Assembly: GCF_011761345.1 (NCBI RefSeq)
Contig: NZ_JAASRY010000002.1
Location: forward strand, 186,001-250,000
DNA length: 64,000 bases
Source: Thalassobacillus devorans
Lineage (GTDB): Bacteria > Bacillota > Bacilli > Bacillales > Halobacillaceae
Direction: 5' to 3'
Position numbers and translations under genes: made by a program. How positions within the stretch are numbered: position 1 is the stretch's first letter; every line of letters begins with the position of its first letter. The notes under the pieces were generated by a model, which searched no databases, was not told where the DNA came from, and saw only the letters and a program-made list of their open reading frames with translations. Below, one piece after another: positions 17,670 through 26,306 of the stretch.

Positions 17670-17694
17670 GTTCCTCCACCGGGGGAGCTTTTTT
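17670..17694 (+). terminator. Intrinsic terminator after the response regulator
   Basis: The stem GTTCCTCC / GGGGGAGC (17670-17677 and 17681-17688, with G-T pairs) is followed by TTTTTT. It separates the regulatory pair from the transporter operon. Confidence 0.75.
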
Positions 17695-17714
17695 ATTTGT
17701 AAAAGGGTTAATTT

Positions 17715-17771
17715 TTGACAGTAAACCTTAATTATCTTAACTATCTTCCTTTGAAAGGGTTTTCATATAAT
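17715..17771 (+). promoter_or_regulatory. Promoter region of the oligosaccharide ABC transporter
   Basis: A TTGACA hexamer (17715-17720) and a perfect TATAAT (17766-17771) are visible, but they are too far apart to form one promoter. TATAAT has only a weak -35, as expected for an activated promoter. Just upstream of TATAAT lie tandem near-repeats CTTAATTAT and CTTAACTAT (about 17727-17745), a possible response-regulator site. Confidence 0.4.
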
Positions 17772-17833
17772 AGAAACAAGAGATAAACAACTCTATCATT
17801 TCTTAATTTCAACAATAGAGAGGAGGTTTCCAT

Positions 17834-18772
17834 GTGAAGCGGCTTAAGAAATTCGGGAGGAATCTTTACAGCAACCGAATCTGGTTGTTAATGACATTGC
17901 CTGGCTTAATCTGGTTCGCTATCTTTGCTTATCTGCCAATGTTCGGTCAGGTGATCGCTTTTAAAGATTTCAGATATGACGCGGACGGTTTTTTTGCAAG
18001 TGTGAAGAATAGCGATTGGGTTGGATTCGAAAACTTCCGGTTTTTATTCAGCACAAATGACGCATTCATCATCACAAGAAACACGGTACTCTACAATCTT
18101 TTATTTATTGTTCTCGGACTGATTCTTGCTGTTGGTGTAGCTATTATTTTAAGTGAAATCACGAAGCAGAAACTGGCTAAGGTCTATCAGACAGGAATGC
18201 TCTTTCCTCATTTTCTATCATGGGTAGTTGTCAGCTATTTTGTCTTTACCTTTCTCAGTATGGATCGCGGAATGATCAATGGCTTTCTTGAACATTTCGG
18301 TTTTGAGGCCATCTCCTGGTACAATGAAGCCTCTTTTTGGCCTTACATACTGGTCGCGGTAAGTCAGTGGAAAGGGGTAGGCTTCAGCAGTATTGTCTAT
18401 CTTGCTGCTATCGTAGGGATTGATCGAAGTTATTACGAAGCGGCCATGATTGACGGTGCCAGCAAATGGCAGCAAATCTGGCATGTGACCATCCCGATGA
18501 TCATGCCAATCATTATTATTCTTACCATCTTGAATATCGGAAATATCTTCAGTGCCGATTTTGGTTTATTCTATCAGATTCCGAGAGATTCCGGTCCTCT
18601 TTATTCCGTAACCAACGTTATTGACACATACGTCTATCGGGGGTTGATGACGATGGGGGACATCGGGATGAGCACAGCGGCAGGTCTTTATCAGGCAACC
18701 GTTGGATTTGTGCTTATTCTTATCGCCAATTATATCGTAAGGAAAGTGGATGAAGATAATGCCTTGTTCTAA
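17834..18772 (+). CDS. ABC sugar transporter permease (LplB/UgpA-like)
   Basis: This 312-residue permease has six predicted membrane helices and the EAA loop YYEAAMIDGASKWQQIWHVTIP, which contacts the ATPase. It belongs to the CUT1 group (LplB-like) that imports oligosaccharides and pairs with YesM/YesN systems. GTG at 17834 is the start, with AGAGGAGG upstream. An overlapping ATG two bases earlier is followed at once by TGA and so is not used. No ATPase gene is nearby, so a shared MsmX-type ATPase encoded elsewhere is expected. Confidence 0.88.
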   Translation: MKRLKKFGRNLYSNRIWLLMTLPGLIWFAIFAYLPMFGQVIAFKDFRYDADGFFASVKNSDWVGFENFRFLFSTNDAFIITRNTVLYNLLFIVLGLILAVGVAIILSEITKQKLAKVYQTGMLFPHFLSWVVVSYFVFTFLSMDRGMINGFLEHFGFEAISWYNEASFWPYILVAVSQWKGVGFSSIVYLAAIVGIDRSYYEAAMIDGASKWQQIWHVTIPMIMPIIIILTILNIGNIFSADFGLFYQIPRDSGPLYSVTNVIDTYVYRGLMTMGDIGMSTAAGLYQATVGFVLILIANYIVRKVDEDNALF

Positions 18773-18794
18773 TACATCGAGAGGAGGGAAGTAA

Positions 18795-19769
18795 TTGGCC
18801 AATCTATCGAATGTCTCCAGCCAGGTCAAAGGAAGAACGATTACCCAAAAAGAGAAAGCGAAGAAAGCCGCGAAAACTTATAACCCTTATGGTTTCAGCG
18901 GAAAAACAAATATATTCATGCATATATTACTTGCTTCCTTTTCATTTTTGTGTATCTTTCCGTTCATTTACGTCATCATCATCTCATTGACAAGTGAGCA
19001 GTCTTTAGCGCAAAACGGTTACAGCATCTTTCCGCAGGAATGGAGTCTTGAAGCCTATCGTTATTTAAAAACAATGAAGGATCAGCTCCTGAGCGCTTTT
19101 GGCGTTACACTACTTGTTACGGTGCTAGGAACGCTAATCAGTGTTTCGATTATCTCTTTATACAGTTATGCTATTTCGAGAAAGCAATTCATTTACCGGA
19201 AACAATTCACCTTTATTGCCTTTTTCACGATGCTATTCAGTGGAGGACTGGTTCCTTTTTTCATCGTTGTAACACAGTTCCTAGATTTGAAAAATACGAT
19301 TTGGGCACTGATACTGCCACTGGCAGTAAATGCCTTCTATATCATTATCATGCGTACGTTCTTTCAACAGTCTGTGCCGGAAGCGATATTGGAGTCGGCG
19401 CGAATCGATGGTGCAGGGGAGTTCCGCATTTTCCTTCAGATTGTTGTTCCACTGGCTGTTCCGGGTATTGCGACGATCGCATTGTTCAGTACGCTGGCTT
19501 ACTGGAATGACTGGTTTAATGCGTTGCTGTTCATTGACAACCCTAATCTCGTTCCACTGCAATCGTTACTGATGAAAATCGAAAACAATTTAGACTTTAT
19601 CAAACAAAACTCGATGATGAGCCAGAATTCTTCCCTTTTGAATTCGATACCACAGGATTCTGTGAAAATGGCCATTGTTGTTATAGCGACATTACCGATT
19701 GCGTTATCTTATCCTTTCTTCCAGAAGTACTTTGTCAAAGGGTTGACCATCGGCGGTGTTAAAGAATAG
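18795..19769 (+). CDS. ABC sugar transporter permease (YtcP/UgpE-like)
   Basis: This is the partner permease of 324 residues with about six helices and the EAA loop ILESARIDGAGEFRIF followed by VVPLAVPGI. The C-terminal ending YFVKGLTIGGVKE is typical of YtcP-like CUT1 subunits. Translation starts at TTG (18795) after GAGGAGGG. It lies 22 nt after the first permease and 57 nt before the binding protein, in one operon. Confidence 0.88.
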   Translation: MANLSNVSSQVKGRTITQKEKAKKAAKTYNPYGFSGKTNIFMHILLASFSFLCIFPFIYVIIISLTSEQSLAQNGYSIFPQEWSLEAYRYLKTMKDQLLSAFGVTLLVTVLGTLISVSIISLYSYAISRKQFIYRKQFTFIAFFTMLFSGGLVPFFIVVTQFLDLKNTIWALILPLAVNAFYIIIMRTFFQQSVPEAILESARIDGAGEFRIFLQIVVPLAVPGIATIALFSTLAYWNDWFNALLFIDNPNLVPLQSLLMKIENNLDFIKQNSMMSQNSSLLNSIPQDSVKMAIVVIATLPIALSYPFFQKYFVKGLTIGGVKE

Positions 19770-19826
19770 TTTCACATTTAGTGAGTGGTTCACTAGAATT
19801 AAAATAACGGAAAGCGGGGGAAAGAT

Positions 19827-21284
19827 TTGAAGAAACTGATGATGTTTTTCATGGTGCTGTTAGGAGTTACAGGTTTAATTACTGGGTGCAGTAATAATGA
19901 AGAGAGCAATGCTCAAGGCGAAAATTCGGATGAGACGGTAGAGTTGAAGTGGTATTTAATCGGTACACCACAGCCTGACACGGAAAAGGTAATGGAAGAA
20001 GTAAACGAGTACACGAAGGAAAAGATCAATGCAACAATAGATTTGAATCTGATTGACTGGGGCGACTATGACGAACGGATGCAAGTCATCACAGCTTCTG
20101 CGGAAGAATATGATATCGCTTTCACTAGTTCCTGGGCAAATAATTATTCCTTAAACGCAAGAAAAGGAGCTTTTCTTGAACTGAATGACTTACTGGACGA
20201 GCATGGCAAAGAAATGAAGGAAGCCATTAATCCGCAGTTCATTGAAGGGGCAAAAATTGATGGCTCCCTATATGCTATCCCTACTAATAAGGAACTTGGT
20301 CAGCAGGCAGTACTTTCGTTTAACAACGAACTGGTTGAAAAACATAACCTTGATGTGTCCGATGTCAATTCTATCGAGGACCTGGAGCCACTGCTTGAGG
20401 TAATCAAACAGAATGAACCGGATGTTACGCCAATTGCCACGTTTGATGCTTACCTGCCATTCGATTTCATTCTTCAGGGGGAAATGCCATTTGCATTCCG
20501 ACTTGACGGAAATACGGATGAAGTTGTGAATGTTTATGAAGAAGACGTCACCATGGATACGCTAAAGACGATGCATGATTACTATCAAAAAGGCTACATT
20601 CGTTCTGATGCGGCGACAAGTACAGATTCCTGGCCGCTTGAAGTTGCGAACTGGTTTGTACGGAAAGAACTTTATCAGCCATACGCAGAAAAAGTATGGT
20701 CCAGATCTGCAGGCTATGAGATTGTAGCCCAGCCATTACATGAACCATATATTTTTAATGGTTCTGTCACCGGATCCATGCAAGCTATTTCTGCAACATC
20801 ACAAAATCCAGAGAAAGCGATGGAATTCCTGAACCTCTTGAATACAGACCCTTATCTCAGAAACCTTTTGGACAAAGGAATTGAAGGAGAGCACTATGAA
20901 GAGGTGGAAGACGGCAAAATCAAAGACTTGCCAGCACGAGTGGAGAAATTCAATATGCCAAGTTTCGCTATTGGAAACCAGCTCATCCTAAAGCTTTATG
21001 AAGACGACCCGGAAGATAAATGGGAAGCCTTTGAAGAATTCAATGACAAATCTATTCCTTCACCAGCATTAGGATTCTACTTTGATACCAATCCAGTACG
21101 CACGGAGATTGCCGCAATTTCCAACGTAACAAGTGAATATGCTCCTGCACTGCTCAAAGGTGCTGTTGATCCAGAAGAGTACTTGCCTAAATTCAATGAC
21201 AAACTATATGAAGCAGGCCTTCAAAAAGTGTTGGACGAAATCCAAAAGCAGTATGATGAATGGAAAAAACAACATGGGGAGTAA
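19827..21284 (+). CDS. Oligosaccharide-binding lipoprotein of the ABC transporter
   Basis: A lipoprotein signal with lipobox LITGC (Cys21) anchors this 485-residue CUT1-type binding protein to the outer face of the membrane. It has no signs of truncation. The TTG start at 19827 follows AAGCGGGGGAAAG. As the third gene of the importer operon, next to N-glycan-degrading enzymes, it probably captures glycans released by the GH85 enzyme, the role of NgtS in Streptococcus pneumoniae. Specificity is inferred from context. Confidence 0.85.
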   Translation: MKKLMMFFMVLLGVTGLITGCSNNEESNAQGENSDETVELKWYLIGTPQPDTEKVMEEVNEYTKEKINATIDLNLIDWGDYDERMQVITASAEEYDIAFTSSWANNYSLNARKGAFLELNDLLDEHGKEMKEAINPQFIEGAKIDGSLYAIPTNKELGQQAVLSFNNELVEKHNLDVSDVNSIEDLEPLLEVIKQNEPDVTPIATFDAYLPFDFILQGEMPFAFRLDGNTDEVVNVYEEDVTMDTLKTMHDYYQKGYIRSDAATSTDSWPLEVANWFVRKELYQPYAEKVWSRSAGYEIVAQPLHEPYIFNGSVTGSMQAISATSQNPEKAMEFLNLLNTDPYLRNLLDKGIEGEHYEEVEDGKIKDLPARVEKFNMPSFAIGNQLILKLYEDDPEDKWEAFEEFNDKSIPSPALGFYFDTNPVRTEIAAISNVTSEYAPALLKGAVDPEEYLPKFNDKLYEAGLQKVLDEIQKQYDEWKKQHGE

Positions 21285-21308
21285 ACGTTAACTCAATTGA
21301 ATAAGAAG

Positions 21309-21337
21309 GAGCCCTGTTGGCCAGGTCAACAGGGCTC
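21309..21337 (+). terminator. Hairpin between binding protein and ROK kinase genes
   Basis: A perfect 11-bp stem, GAGCCCTGTTG / CAACAGGGCTC, has a 7-nt loop. Only a weak CGCTTTA follows, so it may be a partial terminator or an mRNA-stabilising hairpin that lowers expression of the next gene. Confidence 0.55.
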
Positions 21338-21358
21338 GCTTTATGGAGGTGATCTGGC

Positions 21359-22246
21359 GTGTACAATGGAGCAATAGAAGCAGGAGGTACGAAATTCGTT
21401 TGTGCTATAGGAACTCCTTCGGGAGAGATAGTGGATAAGGTGACATTGCCGACAACAGGACCAGAAGAAACACTGCAGAAGGTTGTAGATTTCTTTGCAG
21501 CTTATCAGATAAATAGACTTGGTGTTGGCAGCTTTGGTCCGATTGATTTGAATAAAGATAGTAATACGTATGGAACGATTTTGAATACACCGAAGCAGCT
21601 GTGGAAAGGGTACGATTTACTTGGTGCTCTTCAAAGGGAATTATCCGTTCCTGTTTATTTAGATACGGATGTAAATGCTGCAGCACTTGGAGAATATCGT
21701 TGGGGAGCCGCTCAAGGAGCGAGAAGTGTCCTTTATATCACGGTAGGAACAGGAATTGGAGCGGGGTTTGTTAAAGACGGGAGGACATTTATAGGCAGAC
21801 AGCATCCGGAGATGGGTCATATTAAAGTGGAACAGCACCCGGAAGATCGTTTTACAGCGAGCTGTCCCTATCATGGGAACTGTCTGGAAGGATTGGCATC
21901 AGGGACAGCTATTCATGATCGATACGGGAGAGCTGGAACATCTCTTCCAGAAAATGATCCCGTATGGGAGATGACTGCTTATTATCTGGCGCAGGCGATC
22001 GTGAATTACTCTCTGGTATTGGCACCTGAACAGATTATTCTTGGAGGCGGAGTGATGAAGCAGGAAAGGCTTTATGAGCTTATCAGAAATAAAGTTTCTA
22101 CAGCAATGAATGGATACATGGATCTTCCAGTGCTGGAGGAGTACATTACTGCTCCTGCTCTGCTAGATGAGCAAGGAATCAAAGGAGCATTAGCATTGAT
22201 TCCAGCCGATACCGATAAATATCAAAAAGTCCCTGATTTCCTATAG
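21359..22246 (+). CDS. ROK-family fructokinase/mannokinase (GmuE-like)
   Basis: The protein is a 295-residue ROK kinase of the fructokinase branch. It shows GAIEAGGTKFVCA (ATP), DTDVNAAALGE with the catalytic Asp, GTGIGAG, and the zinc-binding MGHIKVEQHPED...CPYHGNCLEGLASG motif. Relatives such as B. subtilis GmuE phosphorylate fructose or mannose. Here phosphorylation of mannose released by the mannosidases is the likely job, giving Man-6-P. No mannose-6-phosphate isomerase of the catabolic type is nearby. The GTG start has GGAGGTGAT upstream. A palindromic repeat follows the stop. Confidence 0.85.
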   Translation: MYNGAIEAGGTKFVCAIGTPSGEIVDKVTLPTTGPEETLQKVVDFFAAYQINRLGVGSFGPIDLNKDSNTYGTILNTPKQLWKGYDLLGALQRELSVPVYLDTDVNAAALGEYRWGAAQGARSVLYITVGTGIGAGFVKDGRTFIGRQHPEMGHIKVEQHPEDRFTASCPYHGNCLEGLASGTAIHDRYGRAGTSLPENDPVWEMTAYYLAQAIVNYSLVLAPEQIILGGGVMKQERLYELIRNKVSTAMNGYMDLPVLEEYITAPALLDEQGIKGALALIPADTDKYQKVPDFL

Positions 22247-22255
22247 CATGACACA

Positions 22256-22288
22256 CCCCACGTCCTCCAGATATTGGAGGGCCTGGGG
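22256..22288. repeat. Palindromic repeat R3 between convergent genes
   Basis: CCCCACGTCCTCCA (22256-22269), loop GATAT, TGGAGGGCCTGGGG (22275-22288); two mismatches lie in the arms. The core CTCCA-GATAT-TGGAG is identical to that of the copy at 1163. It lies between the converging ROK kinase and NAGPA genes and may serve as a bidirectional terminator. Confidence 0.8.
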
Positions 22289-22304
22289 TACAACTAATTA
22301 AAGT

Positions 22305-23867
22305 TTATTCTGGCAGGATGACAATAGCATCGCCGACTGGTCTTTCGCCGGAAGCATCAGAAGGCTGGTTGACGAGTTCATCGCCAATTGCCATCGTCGT
22401 CGATCCGCCGCCGTCAAGGTTCATGGCTTCCACTGCTCCCAAACTCTTCATCAGCTCGGCACTTTCCAGGAAGTTGACGCCGATGCTATTGTCTGCCCGG
22501 CCGTCTACCGTTACGAATAACAAGTTTCCGTTTTCCTTGATTCCGGCAAGCGTCCGAGGGTGTCGCTTGATAGCGAAGTTATACAAGAAGTCTGTGCTCC
22601 AATAGAAGCCTTCATCAGCGGCAGGTATCGTCAATTCACCGTTTTCAATCAGGCGGGGCCCGCCATTTACGATACTTCTTATCTCATCATCCGCTGCTTC
22701 TTTTCCATCTACCAGTAAACTTTCCTTCAACTCCAGCTTGGATCCTGGCTGTGCATGTTCGCTAAGCCACTCGGTGTGTGATCCAGTAGCAGCAAGTACG
22801 GCACCATCTACGGGAATTTCTCCACCGCGATCTCTGATTTCCCACACTTCGCCATCGGAATCAAGTACAGCTTCCAGGCCTTCACCGGCAGGAGTTGACG
22901 CTCCATAGATCGGCTTGAATAAAATCAGCTCGCTGTCATCAGTGCAGGTGACATCATGGCGCGGTTCTTCTGTCGATTCATCTCCGCCTGTACCGCCACA
23001 GCTGCGGATCAAGCCAGGCTCCCGGTTGATGCCATCCAAATAAGTGGATGCTCCGTCGGCAGACTCAACCATCAGTTCCGTTTCCACTGTAGCGATGTCG
23101 GCATCGCCACTGTTGTTAAACATCAAGCTGGTTCGGTCACTGACGGACTCACTGACCAGCTCGCCATCGATAACAGAAACACCGGCGAGATCTCCCGGTG
23201 TCCCGTCACGGGATCCGACGACAAAGTACCCGCCATTGATTGCTGCCAGTGCATCGGTTCGTTCGGAAATCTCGGTTACTCTTTCTTTCCCCTGGACCAC
23301 GCCTTGAGCGAGTTCAGAAGCAATTGTACCATCAAAGACATCAGGATCGACTTCCAGAATGTTCACTGCCCAAGGACCGTCTGTCTTTGTTCCGTCAAAG
23401 GCAGTAAAAAGGGTGCTGGCACTTGTGTAACCATCCTTCTCCAACGCAGCCTCTAATTGCTGGGCACGATCGATTTCATCAAATTCTCCTACGCGGACAA
23501 GGTAAGCGATCCGGTTTTCGTCGATATCGTTAGACTTGTGATCTTTGATTTCGGTGATATATGGCTTATAACCATCTGCCTTCAATTGTTTAACGAGTTC
23601 CTTGCTCTCTTCCTTGGTTTCTACAAAATCGACATTGACAGTATACACATCATGTTTTGATTCATGCCCGCGCTCTATATGTGTGTACGTAACTCCAGGA
23701 GCGATTTCTTCCGTTTCTCTTGTTTCCTCAAGACCGGCATGACCTAAATTCAGCTTTCCGTTTTGTGATGACTGTGCTGACGTAGAGTTCCCGGCGAAAT
23801 CCCCGCCGATCATCATAAGAACCAGTCCTATGATGAGGGTCAACCAAGATAAACATTTTCTGTTCAC
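22305..23867 (-). CDS. Exported SPOR-NAGPA phosphodiester glycosidase
   Basis: The C-terminal two-thirds is a NAGPA (phosphodiester glycosidase) domain, with LAAINGGYF near residue 210, RHPRTLAGI near 440 and the signature AMNLDGGGSTTMA near 490. The family includes the mammalian enzyme that removes GlcNAc from GlcNAc-1-P-6-mannose; most bacterial members are unassigned. An N-terminal signal segment (about residues 5-32) is followed by two SPOR-like repeats (about 70-155), which often bind peptidoglycan. The protein is therefore probably outside the membrane at the wall. The GTG start at 23867 has AAGGGAGC upstream. It lies downstream of an amidase and an LCP protein on the same strand, so a role in cell-wall phosphodiesters is as plausible as one in N-glycans. 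Confidence 0.85.
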   Translation of the reverse strand: MNRKCLSWLTLIIGLVLMMIGGDFAGNSTSAQSSQNGKLNLGHAGLEETRETEEIAPGVTYTHIERGHESKHDVYTVNVDFVETKEESKELVKQLKADGYKPYITEIKDHKSNDIDENRIAYLVRVGEFDEIDRAQQLEAALEKDGYTSASTLFTAFDGTKTDGPWAVNILEVDPDVFDGTIASELAQGVVQGKERVTEISERTDALAAINGGYFVVGSRDGTPGDLAGVSVIDGELVSESVSDRTSLMFNNSGDADIATVETELMVESADGASTYLDGINREPGLIRSCGGTGGDESTEEPRHDVTCTDDSELILFKPIYGASTPAGEGLEAVLDSDGEVWEIRDRGGEIPVDGAVLAATGSHTEWLSEHAQPGSKLELKESLLVDGKEAADDEIRSIVNGGPRLIENGELTIPAADEGFYWSTDFLYNFAIKRHPRTLAGIKENGNLLFVTVDGRADNSIGVNFLESAELMKSLGAVEAMNLDGGGSTTMAIGDELVNQPSDASGERPVGDAIVILPE

Positions 23868-24007
23868 TTTACACAGCTCCCTTTTTAAAATATTGGTAAT
23901 ACTACACTAACTAGTTACATATCAAAAGGGCAGATTCCTATTGATAACCGCAAATAGGTAAGAATGTACCAACAAAATCAGACAAAAAGTCTTAAGAAAG
24001 AGAAGCA

Positions 24008-24093
24008 TACCCCGTAGCCCTCCAAATTTTGGAGGGCTACGGGGTAAAAAACGGAACACCCCAGTTCCTCCTTAATTTGGAGGAACTGGGGTG
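24008..24093. repeat. Double palindromic repeat R4-R5 (BIME-like pair)
   Basis: Two hairpins lie in tandem. R4 has arms TACCCCGTAGCCCTCC and GGAGGGCTACGGGGTA (24008-24046), perfect over at least 16 bp. R5 has arms CACCCCAGTTCCTCC and GGAGGAACTGGGGTG (24057-24093), a perfect 15-bp stem with a 7-nt loop. The spacer contains AAAAAACGGAA. Reading on the minus strand, R5 is followed by a T run, so the pair could terminate transcription from the amidase gene. It fills most of the structured part of the 318-nt gap between the amidase and NAGPA genes; the remainder shows nothing recognisable. Confidence 0.85.
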
Positions 24094-24185
24094 TGGCCTG
24101 TACCATTCATATTATTCTGGGGATTTATTTCCGATTCTATCAACCGCCTGTTACAATCATTTATACTTACTAAATTTACCTGATT

Positions 24186-25262
24186 TCAATTGGAAAAATG
24201 ATCAATTACTCCTTCAGTAATAGCTTTAGCCGCTAGTTGTTGATAACTTGGTGTTTGTACTACCTCTAACTCTACTGGATTAGAGATAAAACCTAACTCA
24301 ACCAAAACAGAGCTGCCTACATTTTCTCGTAACACATGGAGGTTTCCATGATGAATACCACTATTTTGAAGACTGGTAGTGGAAGATAGATTTGATTGAA
24401 TATTCGATGCCAAATCTCTTCCCTCCGCTTCCTCATAGTAATACGTACTTACACCATTGGCGGCAGCGTTGTAAGAAGAATTATAATGGACACTAATGAA
24501 GGCATGGGTAAAATAGGCCTGGCTGATTCTGATTCGTTCGTCAAGCGTTAGGTAATCATCTCTTTCCCGAGTCATAATCACAGTGGCACCAGCTCTTTGC
24601 AAAGCATCTGCTGTCAGCTCTGCGGTGGGAAGGGTGAAGTCTTTTTCAAGTTCCCCGTTAGCAGCTATAGCTCCTGGATCGAAGCCGCCGTGACCGGCAT
24701 CGAGCACAATATTGATTCCTTCCAATGGCTTTTCTCCTATAGTATCGTCTTCTTGTTTGTAAGTAGACACCAGCCAGCCTGCTATCCATCCGGTATCCCC
24801 GTTATTTAATTGTATTTTTACCCACTCACCAGATTCATCTAATTTGGTGAGTGTTTCTCCCTGTTTCGCTTGGGCGATCATGTCATTACTTGTGCTAGGG
24901 CCCGAGCGAATGTTTGCTATATCAACGTCAACGGTTACTTTACCCGCACTCTGAGCACTTTCTGTTTTTAATAAGTAAGGAGTAGCAACCCATCCTTCTC
25001 TTCCGTCATAATTTACATTTGCCCAACCAAATTTGATATCCTCCACATGAAGGACCTCTCCCTTAGAGTAGGAACCTATTATTTCTGCATCTGTGCCAGG
25101 GCTGCTTCTAACATTCAATGTTGAAGTCCCGACCTCGTAAGTATCCGTTTCGTGAGCGTCAACAGCTGTTGGTGATAACTGATAGACCATTACCAGAAGT
25201 AATAAGAACAATCCGATACAAGTAAATGAACTTAAAAATGAACGGGGCGTGTGGATAATCAT
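24186..25262 (-). CDS. N-acetylmuramoyl-L-alanine amidase (Amidase_3) with two SH3b domains
   Basis: The exported protein of 358 residues has an N-terminal hydrophobic segment (about 10-30), then two bacterial SH3 domains (about 42-98 and 108-165, the second with NIRSGPSTSND). A zinc amidase domain (about 183-355) shows LDAGHGGFDPGA, HYNSSYN and VELGFISNP. It cuts the bond between muramic acid and the stem peptide, and the SH3b modules bind wall. A close AAGGAGAG site precedes the ATG with short spacing. It is probably transcribed after the LCP gene 106 nt upstream. Wall remodelling or turnover is the likely role. Confidence 0.9.
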   Translation of the reverse strand: MIIHTPRSFLSSFTCIGLFLLLLVMVYQLSPTAVDAHETDTYEVGTSTLNVRSSPGTDAEIIGSYSKGEVLHVEDIKFGWANVNYDGREGWVATPYLLKTESAQSAGKVTVDVDIANIRSGPSTSNDMIAQAKQGETLTKLDESGEWVKIQLNNGDTGWIAGWLVSTYKQEDDTIGEKPLEGINIVLDAGHGGFDPGAIAANGELEKDFTLPTAELTADALQRAGATVIMTRERDDYLTLDERIRISQAYFTHAFISVHYNSSYNAAANGVSTYYYEEAEGRDLASNIQSNLSSTTSLQNSGIHHGNLHVLRENVGSSVLVELGFISNPVELEVVQTPSYQQLAAKAITEGVIDHFSN

Positions 25263-25368
25263 CTCTCCTTTTTCAAATTAGTTAAGATAGTCTACCATGT
25301 CGACAAGAATAATACTGACCATGACATATAGTAAATTACTCTTAAATGAGAAAACGGATAGAACAGAA

Positions 25369-26295
25369 TTATTTTTGGAGTTCCAAGTGCTCCTGCAACA
25401 GGCTGGAAAGTTTCTCAACTTTATCTTCGTTCGGCATATAATAATAGACTTCATCTATTTCGCCATCTTCGCCTGGTATTTCATGCTGTTTCACCTTATT
25501 GAGGGCATCCTTGTAATTGGACTGCACATTCCAAGCTTCCTCCAAGCTGAAGTTTGTCCTGATATTGTCTTCTACGACACTCAGTATTTCTTCTATCCTT
25601 TTTATGGAAGATAGACTTTTTGCTTTATTTAACATTCCCTGGATAACCTTGCGCTGCCGTTCTTGACGACCGAGATCTCCACGAGGATCTTTATGCCTCA
25701 TTCGCACGTAGTTGGCTGCTTCTTCACCACTAAGCTCAATGGTCTCTTTCTTAAAATGAGAGCGTCTATAAGTGAATTCCAAATTATTTTTGACTTTAAC
25801 ACCATCTAGGGCATTAATCATATCCTGTAATCCTTCCATGTCGACGCGTACAAAATAATCTACAGGAACATCGAGAAAATTCTCTACTGTCCGGATAGTC
25901 ATTTCTGTGCCGCCAAATACATAGGCATGATTGATTTTATCTTTCTTGTTTTCCCCTGCAATCTTTGTATAAGTATCACGGGGAATACTTACCATGTGGG
26001 TAGAATTATTCTTTGGATTAACGGTTAGTAAAATTAGTGTATCTGTCCTTCTGTAAACGTCTCCCTGACTGCCTGGTTCATCGATACCCATAAGTAAAAG
26101 TGAAAAAGGATCACCTTCTTCAAAGTTAATCGCTTCCCGACGCTTGTCTGATTTTTTGCGGTCGATATCTTCCTGGATATTCGTAAATGTAGAAGTTACG
26201 AGGTTCCATCCATAACTTCCTGCAGCCACGATGACTACACTGAGGCTGGTCAGCAATATAAGCATAATTTTTTTCCATTTTATTTTTTTCTTCAT
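25369..26295 (-). CDS. LytR-CpsA-Psr (LCP) family glycopolymer transferase
   Basis: LCP proteins attach undecaprenyl-pyrophosphate-linked glycopolymers to peptidoglycan by a phosphodiester bond. One N-terminal membrane helix (about 11-32) is followed by the extracellular LCP domain. Family motifs are LLLMGIDEPG, RRTDTLILLTV, SIPRDTYTKI with the conserved Arg-Asp, DKINHAYVFGG and RMRHKDPRGDLGRQERQR. A GGTGAGG site precedes the ATG. It lies 11 nt downstream of the membrane glycosyltransferase, suggesting it anchors that enzyme's product or the neighbouring EPS. A paralogue is encoded at 47058-47993. Confidence 0.92.
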   Translation of the reverse strand: MKKKIKWKKIMLILLTSLSVVIVAAGSYGWNLVTSTFTNIQEDIDRKKSDKRREAINFEEGDPFSLLLMGIDEPGSQGDVYRRTDTLILLTVNPKNNSTHMVSIPRDTYTKIAGENKKDKINHAYVFGGTEMTIRTVENFLDVPVDYFVRVDMEGLQDMINALDGVKVKNNLEFTYRRSHFKKETIELSGEEAANYVRMRHKDPRGDLGRQERQRKVIQGMLNKAKSLSSIKRIEEILSVVEDNIRTNFSLEEAWNVQSNYKDALNKVKQHEIPGEDGEIDEVYYYMPNEDKVEKLSSLLQEHLELQK

Positions 26296-26306
26296 GATTA
26301 CCTCAC

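Noticed and set aside
22305..23867. Naming the NAGPA protein as an N-glycan mannose-6-phosphate uncovering enzyme
   Set aside because: Only the fold family supports it. The gene points away from the glycan operon and belongs with wall genes, and most bacterial members have no known substrate.
261..24093. The recurring hairpins as a CRISPR array or tandem repeat array
   Set aside because: Copies are far apart, differ in their arms, are palindromic over their full length and have no regular spacers or cas genes nearby.
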